Shown in pieces: positions 8,324-17,591 of a stretch of 64,000 nucleotides of DNA. Position 1 is the first letter of the stretch. Every line of letters starts with the position of its first letter. Source of the stretch: Chloracidobacterium validum (lineage in GTDB: Bacteria > Acidobacteriota > Blastocatellia > Chloracidobacteriales > Chloracidobacteriaceae); assembly GCF_018304825.1 (NCBI RefSeq), contig NZ_CP072648.1, forward strand, positions 603,501 to 667,500, in the 5' to 3' direction. Below the pieces are notes generated by a model that had not been told where the DNA came from, made no database searches, and saw only the letters and a list, made by a program, of their open reading frames with translations. The position numbers and the translations under genes are program-made.

Positions 8324-9382
8324 TCAGACGTTGAAGCGAAAATGAATGATGTCTCCATCCTGAACGACGTAGTCCTTGCCTTCGAGCCGGAGCTTGCCAG
8401 CTTCCTTGCACTTGGACTCAGACCCGTAGGTGATGAAGTCCGCATAAGCAATGACTTCGGCCCGAATGAAGCCGCGTTCGATGTCGGAGTGAATTTTACC
8501 TGCCGCGCGCTGGGCTTTCGTGCCCCGTTGGATGGGCCAGGCCCGACACTCATCTTCTCCGGCAGTGAGAAAGCTCATCAGGTCGAGCAACCCATAGGCC
8601 GCGACGATAAAGCGGTCACGCGCTGGAGCGGTTAGCCCCAAGTCCCGGAGGAAGTCCCCCTGTTCTTCCGGCGCAAGCTGGGCAATATCCATCTCGGCCT
8701 GCCCACACATGGCGACGGTCGTCGGAATGGCGCGTCCCTGGGCAGCTTCCTGGACGGATGCCGGCACGCCGGCGCTGATGTCGGCTTCGGGTACGTTGAG
8801 CAAAATCATCTGCGGTTTGAGCGAAAGAAAACGAAATCCGGTCATCAAGTGCCGTTCTTCGTCATCAAAGTCAAGCGTTCGCAACGCTTGCTCGGCTTCG
8901 AGCGCGGCTTTGCACCGTTCAAACAAGTCGCGTTCACGCGGTGTTGCCTTTGGTTCTTTTTTGAGCCGCGTGAGACGGTTTTCAACCTGAATCAAATCCG
9001 ACAGGATGAGTTCCGCGTCAAAAGCGGCAATGTCGGCGGACGGATCGCTTGGGCGAGTTCCCAGCGGATCGGGAAACGCCCGAACGACGTGCGCCAGCGC
9101 GTCCACATCGCGCATGGCCGCAACCAGCTTGGCGTCGAGGCCGGCTGAACCGCCTTGTTCCGTTGGGCCGGCCACGTCAACAAATGCCACTTCGGCGTAG
9201 GTTCGTTTCTTCGTCCGATAGATGTTGCCCAGGGTATCCACGCGGGCGTCCGGCACCTTGATGTTCCCCAGGTTGGGGCGGTCTTTGGCGCCGTAGCCGC
9301 CGACTTCTGCCGTCAGCCCGGTCAGGGCGTTGAAAACCGTTGTTTTACCGGCACCGGCAAAGCCGACGATGCCCACTTTCAT
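8324..9382 (-). CDS. ychF: Ribosome-binding ATPase YchF/OLA1
   Basis: Obg-related P-loop NTPase that binds ribosomes and uses ATP rather than GTP. The P-loop 'GFAGAGKTT' begins at residue 7. The base-recognition motif is NxxE ('NVPEAD') in place of NKxD, the hallmark of YchF. The C-terminal TGS-like domain ends 'YVVQDGDIIHFRFNV'. At 352 aa it is slightly shorter than the usual ~363. It is the first gene upstream of lepB, with a 9-base gap. Confidence 0.95.
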   Translation of the reverse strand: MKVGIVGFAGAGKTTVFNALTGLTAEVGGYGAKDRPNLGNIKVPDARVDTLGNIYRTKKRTYAEVAFVDVAGPTEQGGSAGLDAKLVAAMRDVDALAHVVRAFPDPLGTRPSDPSADIAAFDAELILSDLIQVENRLTRLKKEPKATPRERDLFERCKAALEAEQALRTLDFDDEERHLMTGFRFLSLKPQMILLNVPEADISAGVPASVQEAAQGRAIPTTVAMCGQAEMDIAQLAPEEQGDFLRDLGLTAPARDRFIVAAYGLLDLMSFLTAGEDECRAWPIQRGTKAQRAAGKIHSDIERGFIRAEVIAYADFITYGSESKCKEAGKLRLEGKDYVVQDGDIIHFRFNV

Positions 9383-9497
9383 GGCGTATTATTCCAATCC
9401 TTCCACGGATGAGTGAGAAATGTTCCGCCGTTGCTTTGGCAGCTCATCAGCGAAGCCATCCCAGCCCACGGCAACCCGGCTGCCGCGCCGCCGAGGT

Positions 9498-9515
9498 CGG
9501 CCGGGCAACCTTTGA
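9498..9515. repeat. Dispersed 18-bp motif, copy 1
   Basis: CGGCCGGGCAACCTTTGA, identical to the copy at 40394-40411. It lies in the 188-bp gap between the cytochrome c gene and ychF, 116 bases before the ychF start. Confidence 0.5.
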
Positions 9516-9570
9516 AAAGAAGGGCTTTGCCAAACCGTCAGGCTGATTTTCCGGCTTCGCTGCCCCTGCA

Positions 9571-9942
9571 TCACTTGGCAAATGAGCGAACATAAGCCGT
9601 GAGTGCCTCAACATCGGCCGCCGAGCCTTTGAAGGCCGGCATCGTGCCTTTGCCGTTGGCAATGGCTTGGGCAATGTCAGCGTCCGTGTGCTTGCGCTGC
9701 CAGGCGGTATCGGTGAAGTCCGGCGCGTCGGGAACTGTCGGTCGCCCATCGGTACCGTGACAAGCCACGCACGCCCCGGCCCCTAGGTAGAGCCGCTTGC
9801 CCCGCGCCAACCGCTTGGATGTGGCTTCATCCGAAACCGATGTGACCCGAATGCCGCGCCACCCTGTTGCCAACCTGTCGCCGGTGAGTGTCACGAGACT
9901 GAAGAGTGCTAGGACTGTCAAGTGGCAGGCTGATCGAAGCAT
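9571..9942 (-). CDS. Small c-type cytochrome (class I)
   Basis: Secreted monoheme cytochrome c of 123 aa. An N-terminal hydrophobic signal is followed by the heme site 'CVACH' (about residue 58) and the axial methionine in 'GTMPAF'. The C-terminal helix 'VEALTAYVRSF' is typical of class I. It is presumably a periplasmic electron carrier. It clearly resembles the next cytochrome upstream (shared 'FTDxAWQxK', 'MPAFKG' and 'AYVR' segments), so the two look like tandem paralogs. No recognisable ribosome site precedes the ATG. Confidence 0.9.
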   Translation of the reverse strand: MLRSACHLTVLALFSLVTLTGDRLATGWRGIRVTSVSDEATSKRLARGKRLYLGAGACVACHGTDGRPTVPDAPDFTDTAWQRKHTDADIAQAIANGKGTMPAFKGSAADVEALTAYVRSFAK

Positions 9943-10044
9943 GCTTTGTTATATCCCTAGACCGTCGTTTATGGCGCATAGCCAAGTGGATCGCTCCGAC
10001 CCTGACCCGGCTATGCGCAACTGTTGATTGCGTGGGATGTCCGG

Positions 10045-10521
10045 CTACTTGCCGGCAGACTTGCCGAGAAAGCGAACGTAGGCTACCAGTGCCTTGTGTT
10101 CCTCATCCGTCCCAGCGCCCCCTTTGAACGCTGGCATGCCTTGAGCAGCTTTGGCTCCCTTGAGGGATGCAACAATTTCTTCGTCCTTTTCCTTTTGCTG
10201 CCATGCCGCGTCAGTGAACTTGGGAGCGTTTGGAAGAACGCCCTGGCCTTTGTCACCGTGGCAGCCAGCACAGGCGTTGGCATTGTAAAGCTCACGCCCC
10301 TTCGCCACGAGCGGGTCTTCGGTGCCCGCCGCCGGTGGCGTGGTTTCTGGCGCTTTGGCGCTTGTTTCTGTGGCGGGTTTGGTTGGTTCTACCGTCTTGA
10401 CTTGTTCCTCTTTAGGCTTCATCGGCGGCGGCGGCGGAACATTGTCTTTGACGACACAGGCGGCCAAGGCGCCGGCTACCGCAACGGAGCAAAGGGTCAG
10501 GAATCGCTTGAAGTTCGGCAT
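10045..10521 (-). CDS. Membrane-anchored c-type cytochrome (lipoprotein)
   Basis: A 158-aa monoheme cytochrome. The N-terminus is a lipoprotein signal with the lipobox 'LAAC', then a ~55-residue Pro/Lys/Glu/Thr-rich linker, then a class I domain with 'CAGCH' and the methionine ligand in 'GMPAFKG'. Together these suggest an electron carrier tethered to the membrane by a flexible stalk. The start is the ATG at 10521, downstream of AAGGAG (12-nt spacing); a longer open frame to 10653 overlaps the end of glyQS and lacks signal-like sequence. It sits between glyQS and the soluble paralog. Confidence 0.9.
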   Translation of the reverse strand: MPNFKRFLTLCSVAVAGALAACVVKDNVPPPPPMKPKEEQVKTVEPTKPATETSAKAPETTPPAAGTEDPLVAKGRELYNANACAGCHGDKGQGVLPNAPKFTDAAWQQKEKDEEIVASLKGAKAAQGMPAFKGGAGTDEEHKALVAYVRFLGKSAGK

Positions 10522-10583
10522 GATCAGTGAAAACTCCTTGGAAGTGATTGTGTTCGAGAGGGACATCCGTCCCGACGTGACCA

Positions 10584-12032
10584 TTAGGCGGCTGTCAGTC
10601 GCTCGGCGAAGAACTCCCTTAGCCGCGCTACCGGGATGCGCACCTGCTCCCACGTATCACGGTCGCGCACGGTGACGGTATCCGTCAGGGCAGCCGCTGA
10701 GGAAGGGGTGGTCTCGGCGGCCGCAGCCTCCTTGGGTTTGCCAATACCCAGGGTGTCGTAGTCTACTGTGACGCAAAACGGCGTGCCAATCTCATCTTGC
10801 CGGGCGTAGAGCTTGCCAATCGCTGCCGTGTCGTCATAAACGGCCCGAATTCCGTGGCGCTGCAAATCGGCCTTGATGGCCTTGGCCTTTTCGACCAGCT
10901 CCGACTTGTTGCGTGCCAGTGGCAAAACGGCAACCTTGATCGGCGCGAGCGCCGGATGTAGCTTGAGCACCACCCGCGGTTCGCCGTCCGTACCTGGTTT
11001 TTCACTGTAGGCATCCATCAGAAACGCCAACGTGGCCCGGTCGGCTCCGGCTGACGGTTCGATGACATAGGGAATGAATTTTTCGTTGGTCACCGGGTCG
11101 CGGTACACCAGGCTCTGGGTGGCGTGCTCATTGTGGATACCCCACTTTTCCTGCTTGCCCTTGGAGTGAACACTGAGGTCATAGTCTGTCCGGTTGGCAA
11201 TGCCCTCCAGTTCATCCCACTGCTTTTCTTGGTCTTCGCGGTCAGGGAAAAACCGGTACTGCAAGTCGGTGCAGGCGCGGGCATAGTGGGCTAGCTCATC
11301 CGGTTGCTGCACGTAGCGGCGCAGGTTTTCAGCCCGCAGGCCATAGCGTAGATACCAGTTATGGCGTTCTTCAATCCAGTGCGCGTGCCAGTCCTCGTCG
11401 GTGCCGGGTTTGCAGAAAAACTCAATTTCCATCTGCTCAAACTCGCGCGTCCGAAACGTAAAGTTACCCGGCACAATTTCGTTGCGGAACGCCTTGCCAA
11501 TTTGGGCAATGCCAAAGGGAACTTTGCGCCAGCGCGAATCCACAATGTTCTTGAAGTTGACGAACATGCTCTGCGCTGTTTCAGGGCGCAAGTACGCTAG
11601 GGCTGCCTCCTCTTCGACCGGGCCAACCTGGGTTTTGAACATCAAGTTGAAGGCGCGTGGCTCGGTAAGGTTGGACTGGCATTCGATGACCTTGCGTTTG
11701 TGGCGCGGGCAGTCCAACTCATAGGTTTTATCGGCCCGGAAGCGCCCCTTGCACTCCCGGCAATCTACGAGCGGGTCGCTAAAGGTTGCTTCGTGGCCAG
11801 AGTACTTCCAAACGAGCCGGTTCATCAGAATGGCCCCGTCCATGCCTTCAATGTCATCCCGGTCATAGACGATGCTTTTCCACCAGGCGCGCTTGACGTT
11901 GTTTTTGAGTTCGACGCCGAGTGGCCCATAGTCCCACGTCGAACCAAGTCCGCCATAGATTTCGCTTGAAGGAAAGATAAACCCCCGTCGCTTGCACAGC
12001 GAAACAATCGTACCGATGTCAACCGTCGCCAT
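10584..12032 (-). CDS. glyQS: Glycyl-tRNA synthetase, single-chain class II type
   Basis: Charges tRNA-Gly. It is the homodimeric (archaeal/eukaryal and some bacterial) form rather than the two-subunit form: '[22 protein letters not shown]' (class II motif 1 region) begins at residue 19, '[25 protein letters not shown]' is motif 2, and an anticodon-binding domain follows from about residue 360. It is 482 aa. Two Cys pairs ('CRECKG' and a later C) may bind zinc. A proline/alanine-rich insert near residue 425 separates the last strands. It could share a transcript with the two cytochromes downstream. Confidence 0.96.
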   Translation of the reverse strand: MATVDIGTIVSLCKRRGFIFPSSEIYGGLGSTWDYGPLGVELKNNVKRAWWKSIVYDRDDIEGMDGAILMNRLVWKYSGHEATFSDPLVDCRECKGRFRADKTYELDCPRHKRKVIECQSNLTEPRAFNLMFKTQVGPVEEEAALAYLRPETAQSMFVNFKNIVDSRWRKVPFGIAQIGKAFRNEIVPGNFTFRTREFEQMEIEFFCKPGTDEDWHAHWIEERHNWYLRYGLRAENLRRYVQQPDELAHYARACTDLQYRFFPDREDQEKQWDELEGIANRTDYDLSVHSKGKQEKWGIHNEHATQSLVYRDPVTNEKFIPYVIEPSAGADRATLAFLMDAYSEKPGTDGEPRVVLKLHPALAPIKVAVLPLARNKSELVEKAKAIKADLQRHGIRAVYDDTAAIGKLYARQDEIGTPFCVTVDYDTLGIGKPKEAAAAETTPSSAAALTDTVTVRDRDTWEQVRIPVARLREFFAERLTAA

Positions 12033-12184
12033 GGTGGATTGCTACTGCCTTTGCATCAGGTCGGCGTGCCCACGTTCTTCGTATGGCGTGAACGTTGGCC
12101 CATTGCACAAGTGGGCAATCATACACAGGGATGCAAGGTTTGTCTCACCTTTTTCGCGTTCGACTGTGGATGTCACGCCTAAGC

Positions 12185-13930
12185 TCAGGCATTGGCATTA
12201 GCCAAGTTGGTCAGGAAGCTAACATCCAGGTTGTTCCGCTTGAGCAGACCCTCAAACCCGGCTTTATCTACGGCCTTGATGTAGGCTTCCTGGGCTTCAA
12301 CCCGCTTGTTCTTGACATGGTCAAGCAGGGCGTCATTGAGCGTGACGTTGCCTTTAGCCTTCCCAGTCTGCATGGCTGAAGGAATCTGGAATGTTTTCCC
12401 CTCGCGGATGAGGTTGGCAATGCCGGTGTCGCAGATCAGTGTTTCGAGGGCCGCCACACGCCCACCACCAATTTTCTTACAGAGTGTCTGGGCGATGACA
12501 CCCTTGAGCGATTCAGACAACATGACCCGAATCTGTGACTGCCGGTCGGCCGGAAACTGGTCAATAATGCGATCCACCGTTGAGGGTGCCGTTGAGGTAT
12601 GCAGTGTTCCAAACACGAGGTGCCCGGTTTCGGCCGTTTCAATGGCAATCGAGATGGTTTCGAGGTCACGCATTTCACCGACCAGTACAATGTCCGGGTC
12701 CTCACGCAATGCAGCCCGTAGAGCGTCTTTGAACGAGTCGGTATGGTTGTGGACTTCGCGCTGATTGATGAGGCACTGTTTGTTTTCGTGGACGAACTCA
12801 ATGGGGTCTTCGATGGTGATGATGTGGTCCCGCCGATTGCGGTTGATGAAGTCAATCAACGCGCACAGAGTGGTGGATTTACCACTCCCGGTCGGGCCCG
12901 TGACGAGCACCAGTCCCTTGCTGAGGTAGCAGAGCTTGAGGATTTCCTTCGATAGCCCCAGCATTTCCGCCGTCAGAATTTTGCTTGGGATGACTCGAAA
13001 AACGCCACCCATGCCTTTCCGGTCCATGAACACATTGCACCGAAAGCGGGCCATGTCACCAAACTCATAGGCAAAGTCGGTGTCGTGGCGGCGATTGAAC
13101 TCTTCACGGTTTTTGTCGGGCATCAACTCCCACAGAATGCGTTCCGTATCGGCCGCCGTGAGCGGCTGCCCCTCGTAGCCCTGCATGATAACCATGTCGC
13201 CATCGAGGCGCAGCATCGGCGGCATCGAGGCGGAAATGTGCATGTCAGACGCCTTGAGTTCGAGTTGCTTCTCAAACAGCTTGTCAATTTCGAGCGGACC
13301 GCGTTTGCGCAGGTGGACGGCTGGACCCTGCCCGGTTGCGGTCGGGGTAGGACTCGGACTAGAACTCGCTGCGCTGGCTGTATTGGAGAGATGCGGGCCG
13401 GTGGGCGGTGGTGTGACGGGGGCCTGCTTCCCCGATACCGTCCCCGAGAATGCGGTGCCAGAGGGTGGGGTCATCGGTCGGGGTGTGGGCCGCGGCGGCG
13501 TCATCGGCGGAACCGGGCGGGGCGGCGTCACGTTTTGGGGCGGGTTGAAGTGGCCTGATGGCCGCGGTGGCTGGATTGGAGGGGGGAGCGGCGCACTGGG
13601 CGTCGGTGGCTTGGCTTCCATCGCTCCAACCGGCACAAAGGCGACTCTCATGCCCCCGCCTTCTTTCGTAATGGAAACATCAAACGTGCCGGCTCCGTTG
13701 ACAGTCAGCCGAAAGTTTGTCGTCGGCTGACTCATCAAGGCAGTTTTTTTGTCGTCGGGAAGGTGTGGTTGGAGCAGCCGGTAAATATCAAATGGCGTCA
13801 TCGGGCTGCGGCTAAGCTCGGTTGCTCCCGACGAGTTCAGCACTGTCGGAGCCTTGCCGGCCTGTAAGACAAGCTGGTCAGCACCCGCCATTCGCGGGTC
13901 TTTGAGCATGCTTTCGATTGTCGCCGACAT
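12185..13930 (-). CDS. PilT-like type IV pilus retraction ATPase with an extra N-terminal domain
   Basis: Secretion ATPase of the PilT group, which powers pilus retraction. The C-terminal half is canonical: 'KASDMHIS', Walker A 'GPTGSGKST', Asp box 'IEDPIEFVH', Walker B 'DIVLVGEMRD' and the His box 'GTLHTSTA'. At 581 aa it is ~220 aa longer than usual PilT. Residues ~1-105 ('GADQLVLQAGKAPTVLNS...') look like a second, divergent copy of the PilT N-terminal domain. A ~110-residue Pro/Thr/Ser-rich linker joins it to the normal core. The start is the ATG 8 nt after GGAG. No other pilus genes are nearby. Confidence 0.9.
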   Translation of the reverse strand: MSATIESMLKDPRMAGADQLVLQAGKAPTVLNSSGATELSRSPMTPFDIYRLLQPHLPDDKKTALMSQPTTNFRLTVNGAGTFDVSITKEGGGMRVAFVPVGAMEAKPPTPSAPLPPPIQPPRPSGHFNPPQNVTPPRPVPPMTPPRPTPRPMTPPSGTAFSGTVSGKQAPVTPPPTGPHLSNTASAASSSPSPTPTATGQGPAVHLRKRGPLEIDKLFEKQLELKASDMHISASMPPMLRLDGDMVIMQGYEGQPLTAADTERILWELMPDKNREEFNRRHDTDFAYEFGDMARFRCNVFMDRKGMGGVFRVIPSKILTAEMLGLSKEILKLCYLSKGLVLVTGPTGSGKSTTLCALIDFINRNRRDHIITIEDPIEFVHENKQCLINQREVHNHTDSFKDALRAALREDPDIVLVGEMRDLETISIAIETAETGHLVFGTLHTSTAPSTVDRIIDQFPADRQSQIRVMLSESLKGVIAQTLCKKIGGGRVAALETLICDTGIANLIREGKTFQIPSAMQTGKAKGNVTLNDALLDHVKNKRVEAQEAYIKAVDKAGFEGLLKRNNLDVSFLTNLANANA

Positions 13931-14227
13931 GGCGCACACTCCACGGGGACACTAGCGTTCGGAACTATTCAGAGTCCGAGAATCTAACTTGTCGGTTTGA
14001 TTTCATGCAAGGGAGGGCGCAAGGTTTGGTTCAGGTTCCGGTCATGAGTCACTGAGGGGGAAAGTCCTCATGCGGCTTACGCTTTCACGAAAATTAGGAA
14101 CGTGCGGAATCTCGCACTGCTGCTCTGTCACACTCGGCTACAAAGCGGTAGCCTAATTTTAGTCACAATATCGAAGGCTAAAGAAAACTCTGGGTATTTT
14201 CATAAGGCGAGGAGTGTAGATGTCATC
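13931..14227. other. Divergent intergenic region with hairpins
   Basis: About 297 bases between the PilT-like gene (-) and the exporter operon (+). CATGAG (14043-14048) and CTCATG (14067-14072) enclose 'GGGGGAAAG'. The right half (14090-14210) is AT-richer than average, as expected for a promoter. A coding extension of the ABC gene back to 14102 has no ribosome site or family-like sequence. Confidence 0.45.
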
Positions 14228-16045
14228 ATGGGTGACTCTGGGGGCCACGGCGTAACCGCTGCCTTTTCGGCGGCAGACAGCGATCATGCACACCCAACGC
14301 CTACCCAGCGGCTCTGGCGTCTTCTGGTGCTCGACTCGCGCGATATGCTGGCGATTCTAGCCTACACAACGGTGGCTGGGCTGTTTTCGCTCGCTGTTCC
14401 CATTACGGCGCAAGTACTTGTCAACACCATTGCCCAGGGACAAGCCTTACAGCAACTTGTGGTGTTAGCCGCGCTGGTTTTGTTTTTCCTCAGTTTTGCC
14501 GGCGTCCTGCGCCTTTTTCAACTCGTGCTGCTTGAGCGCTTGCAGCAACGCATCTTCGTGCGGGTGTCCATGAACCTTGGCGACCGCCTCCCGCGGTTGC
14601 AGCTTGGGGCCTTGACCGGTGAATACGCTCCAGAACTGGTCAACCGATTTTTTGATGTCATCAACATTCAGAAGGCGTTTGCCAAACTGGCGCTCGACGG
14701 TCTCGACGCGGTTCTCAAGGTCTTTGTAGGACTGCTCCTGCTGGCATTTTACAGCCCAATCCTCCTCGGCTTCGATCTGGCTGTCGTTTTCGCCGGGTTG
14801 TTCATCATTTTCGTGCTCGGTATCAACGGCCTGCGGACCAGCATTCTGGAATCCAAAAAGAAATACAAGGTCGCCGCTTGGCTCGAAGAGCTGGCGCGCT
14901 GCCACATCAGTTTCAAAATGAGTGGCACACTGGACTTTATCACCGAGCAGACGAATGCGTTGTCAGTGGCGTATCTCAAGGCGCGACGCTCGCACTTCGC
15001 CGTTTTGTTCCGGCAAGCGGTTGGCAACTACTTTTTTTATGCGCTCGCCAGTGCCGGCATTTTGGCGATAGGTGGCTGGCTAGTCATCAATCGGCAACTC
15101 ACCATCGGGCAGTTGGTGGCGGCCGAAATCGTCGTGGTGTCTGTGCTCGCCGGCTTGGATAAAGTCATTAGCCAACTCGAACATGTTTACGACCTCCTCA
15201 CCGCGCTCGACAAGGTCGGGCATGTGGAAGACCTCCCGATTGAGCGAAAGGGCGGGATCGAAGTCCCAGACCGGGAAAATGGAGCGTCGGTGGTGTGTCG
15301 CAATGTCCGTTTTAGCTATCGCCCGGGCACGGAGGTCCTGTCAGGGGTAGACTTGAGTGTGGGCACTGGCGAGTGGGTCAGCGTCGTTGGATTGAGCGGC
15401 GCTGGCAAATCCACGCTGATGGCATTGATTTGTGGGTTGCTTGAACCCTCGCATGGGACGGTCGAAGTCAATGGCGTGGATGTTCGGGACGCAAACCTGG
15501 ACACGCTACGCCTGCTTGTTGGCATGGTTGGTGACCGGGAGGAAATCTTTGAGGGAACGATTGAAGAAAACCTGCGGGTCGGGGCGGACTGGCTGACCCA
15601 AGAAGACATTCGGTGGGCAATTGACCTCATGCAGCTCACGAATGAGTTAGCTGAACTGCCGCAGGGACTGCAAACACCGCTGGTGAGTGGGGGCTACAAC
15701 TTGTCCCGTGGGCAGGTGCAGCGACTGCTGCTGGCGCGCACGATTGCCCGGCGTCCGAAGCTCCTTATCCTCGACGAAGCGTTCATGGGCATCGATGAGT
15801 GCGCCAAGCTCAAAATTCTCGATGCAATCTATGACCGCGCCCACCGCTGGACAATTATTGACATCTCCCACGATTCCGAAGTGGTTGTTCGGTCGTCCAC
15901 CATTCACGTCCTGGACAAAGGCATGATTATTGAAACTGGCTCGCCGGAGGAACTGTCGTGGCGGCGCGGCGGGGCTTTTGCTTCATTGTTCCCGGAAGTC
16001 TCGCGGCAATTGATCGGGAAACGACTGCCCACTGGCAGAAGTTGA
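14228..16045 (+). CDS. Type I secretion ABC transporter (membrane plus ATPase fused)
   Basis: Inner-membrane exporter of the HlyB/PrtD-like kind, 605 aa. An ABC transporter membrane domain with six predicted spans covers residues ~35-310. The ATPase domain has Walker A 'GLSGAGKST', an atypical signature 'LSRGQVQR' (Arg for the usual second Gly), Walker B 'LLILDEAFMG' and H-loop 'DISHDS'. There is no C39 peptidase domain, so it should not trim a leader peptide. The ATG at 14228 is chosen; GAGGAG lies about 13 nt upstream. It is the first gene of an operon with HlyD- and TolC-type genes. No substrate gene is adjacent. Confidence 0.9.
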   Translation: MGDSGGHGVTAAFSAADSDHAHPTPTQRLWRLLVLDSRDMLAILAYTTVAGLFSLAVPITAQVLVNTIAQGQALQQLVVLAALVLFFLSFAGVLRLFQLVLLERLQQRIFVRVSMNLGDRLPRLQLGALTGEYAPELVNRFFDVINIQKAFAKLALDGLDAVLKVFVGLLLLAFYSPILLGFDLAVVFAGLFIIFVLGINGLRTSILESKKKYKVAAWLEELARCHISFKMSGTLDFITEQTNALSVAYLKARRSHFAVLFRQAVGNYFFYALASAGILAIGGWLVINRQLTIGQLVAAEIVVVSVLAGLDKVISQLEHVYDLLTALDKVGHVEDLPIERKGGIEVPDRENGASVVCRNVRFSYRPGTEVLSGVDLSVGTGEWVSVVGLSGAGKSTLMALICGLLEPSHGTVEVNGVDVRDANLDTLRLLVGMVGDREEIFEGTIEENLRVGADWLTQEDIRWAIDLMQLTNELAELPQGLQTPLVSGGYNLSRGQVQRLLLARTIARRPKLLILDEAFMGIDECAKLKILDAIYDRAHRWTIIDISHDSEVVVRSSTIHVLDKGMIIETGSPEELSWRRGGAFASLFPEVSRQLIGKRLPTGRS

Positions 16046-16097
16046 GCACCGGTAAGATTGAGTTTGGTGACTTCGATAAGCGAGGAAGTGATTGGTC

Positions 16098-17591
16098 ATG
16101 GCGCAACCTGCACGTCAACTCAAAGCCATCCCCGGTAAGTTTCCATCCTCGGCCCCACAGGCGCTGAAGTTGGTTGAGTCGCCGCGTCCGGCGCGGCCGC
16201 TGGCGCTGATTCTCATGTTGGTGCTGGTCTTGTTTGTACTGGCGCTGATTTACGTGCCCTGGCAGCAGTCCATCACGGGCGTTGGGCAAGTCATCGTCTT
16301 TTCCCCAAATGATCGCCCGCAAAACGTGCAGGCACAGATTTCTGGCCGCCTCAAAGGCTGGAGAGTCAAGGAAGGCGATTTCGTGGAAGCTGGAACGGTT
16401 ATTGCCGAAATCGCTGAAATCGATCCGAAATTTCTCGATCCAAATCAGCTCGAACGACTGGAGCGGCAGCGTGAATTTTTGGTGGCGCAGCGTGAGGCGG
16501 CCCAGAATCGAGCGGCGGCGCTGGCGAAACAAATTGCGGCGCTCGAGCAATCCCGGAACCTGGCCATCCCGGCGGCGGACGAGCGGGCGCGGCAAGCCGC
16601 CGACCGGCTCCGGTCGGCCGAGCAATCCCTGGAAGCCGCCAAGCAAAAGCTGCTGGCGGATGAACTCAACTTTGAACGTATCCGAGACCTGAACAAGGGT
16701 AAAAAAGACGCCGATGGCAACTGGATCATTCAACCTGGCTTGCGCTCCGACCGTGACTTTGAATTGGCTCGGCAAACGGTTGAAACATCGCGGGCGGATG
16801 TTGTTCGGTTACAGGCGCTCCTGGATGCCGCCGTCCGTGACACCAAGGTGGCCGACCTCGATGCGCGTCGGGTTGAAAATGACACCCTCGCCACATTGAG
16901 CAGTGCGCAAAGCTCCTATGCGTCCGCCCAGGAAACCATTGCTTCGCTGAGCAACAGCATCCAGAAGCTCGACATCGAGATTCAGAACTTCCGAGAACGG
17001 GTGACCCAGCGGCAGGTGGTTGCGCCACGCGCCGGTCAAGTCACCCAGTTGCGGGCGGTGGGTGAGACCGAGACGCTCAAATCAGGCGATGTCTTGTGCG
17101 TCCTTGTGCCCCAAGCCAAAGAAGAAGAACAGGCCGTGGAACTCCTGGTGAGCGACTTCGACGCCCCACTGGTGCGGGTGGGTGATCCCGTCCGGTTGCA
17201 GTTTGAGGGGTTTCCGGCTGTCCAGTTTGTCGCCTGGCCATCCGTGGCCATCGGCACGTTTGGCGGACGGATTGTCGCCATTGACTCAGTGGACGATGGG
17301 ATGAACCGCTTCCGCCTGCTCGTCCGCCCGGACTATGACGCCATTGAACAGGGCAAGGATGATCCGTGGCCGGAAACGGCGATGCTGCGCCCCGGAACCC
17401 AAGCCACCGGCTGGGTCATGCTCCGGGTCGTCTCGCTCGGATTCGAGTTATGGCGGCAGTTCAACGGTTTCCCGCCGATGTTTGACCATAACCCAATCGA
17501 GCGGAAGAAGAAGCCCAAGGACGAAAAGGCGAAAGCCAAGACCGTCGGCAAAGGCAGCAAGGAAGACGATGGCGACAAAGATGACAAGTAA
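16098..17591 (+). CDS. HlyD-family membrane fusion protein
   Basis: Periplasmic adaptor linking the ABC exporter to the outer-membrane channel, 497 aa. A short cytoplasmic N-terminus and one membrane helix (residues ~35-55) lead into a split biotinyl-lipoyl domain ('GRLKGWRVKEGDFVEAG' and 'VVAPRAGQVTQL'). Between the halves are long heptad-rich helices (residues ~115-310), and a beta-barrel domain follows. The C-terminus is Lys/Asp-rich. The start is the ATG at 16098 after CGAGGAAGTG; a TTG two codons earlier is too close to that site. It overlaps the next gene by 23 bases. Confidence 0.92.
   Translation: MAQPARQLKAIPGKFPSSAPQALKLVESPRPARPLALILMLVLVLFVLALIYVPWQQSITGVGQVIVFSPNDRPQNVQAQISGRLKGWRVKEGDFVEAGTVIAEIAEIDPKFLDPNQLERLERQREFLVAQREAAQNRAAALAKQIAALEQSRNLAIPAADERARQAADRLRSAEQSLEAAKQKLLADELNFERIRDLNKGKKDADGNWIIQPGLRSDRDFELARQTVETSRADVVRLQALLDAAVRDTKVADLDARRVENDTLATLSSAQSSYASAQETIASLSNSIQKLDIEIQNFRERVTQRQVVAPRAGQVTQLRAVGETETLKSGDVLCVLVPQAKEEEQAVELLVSDFDAPLVRVGDPVRLQFEGFPAVQFVAWPSVAIGTFGGRIVAIDSVDDGMNRFRLLVRPDYDAIEQGKDDPWPETAMLRPGTQATGWVMLRVVSLGFELWRQFNGFPPMFDHNPIERKKKPKDEKAKAKTVGKGSKEDDGDKDDK

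Noticed and set aside
10024-10530. 168-codon plus-strand frame over the cytochrome lipoprotein gene
   Set aside because: Antisense to a gene with an unmistakable heme motif.
14032-14100. Possible group II intron domain V (stem with a GAAA-containing loop near 14050-14080)
   Set aside because: The stem lengths and the AGC triad do not fit domain V, no other domains or reverse transcriptase are present, and the loop is two bases too long.
16282-16775. Several 100-280-codon frames on both strands around the HlyD gene
   Set aside because: All overlap the adaptor gene and show biased composition typical of shadow frames.
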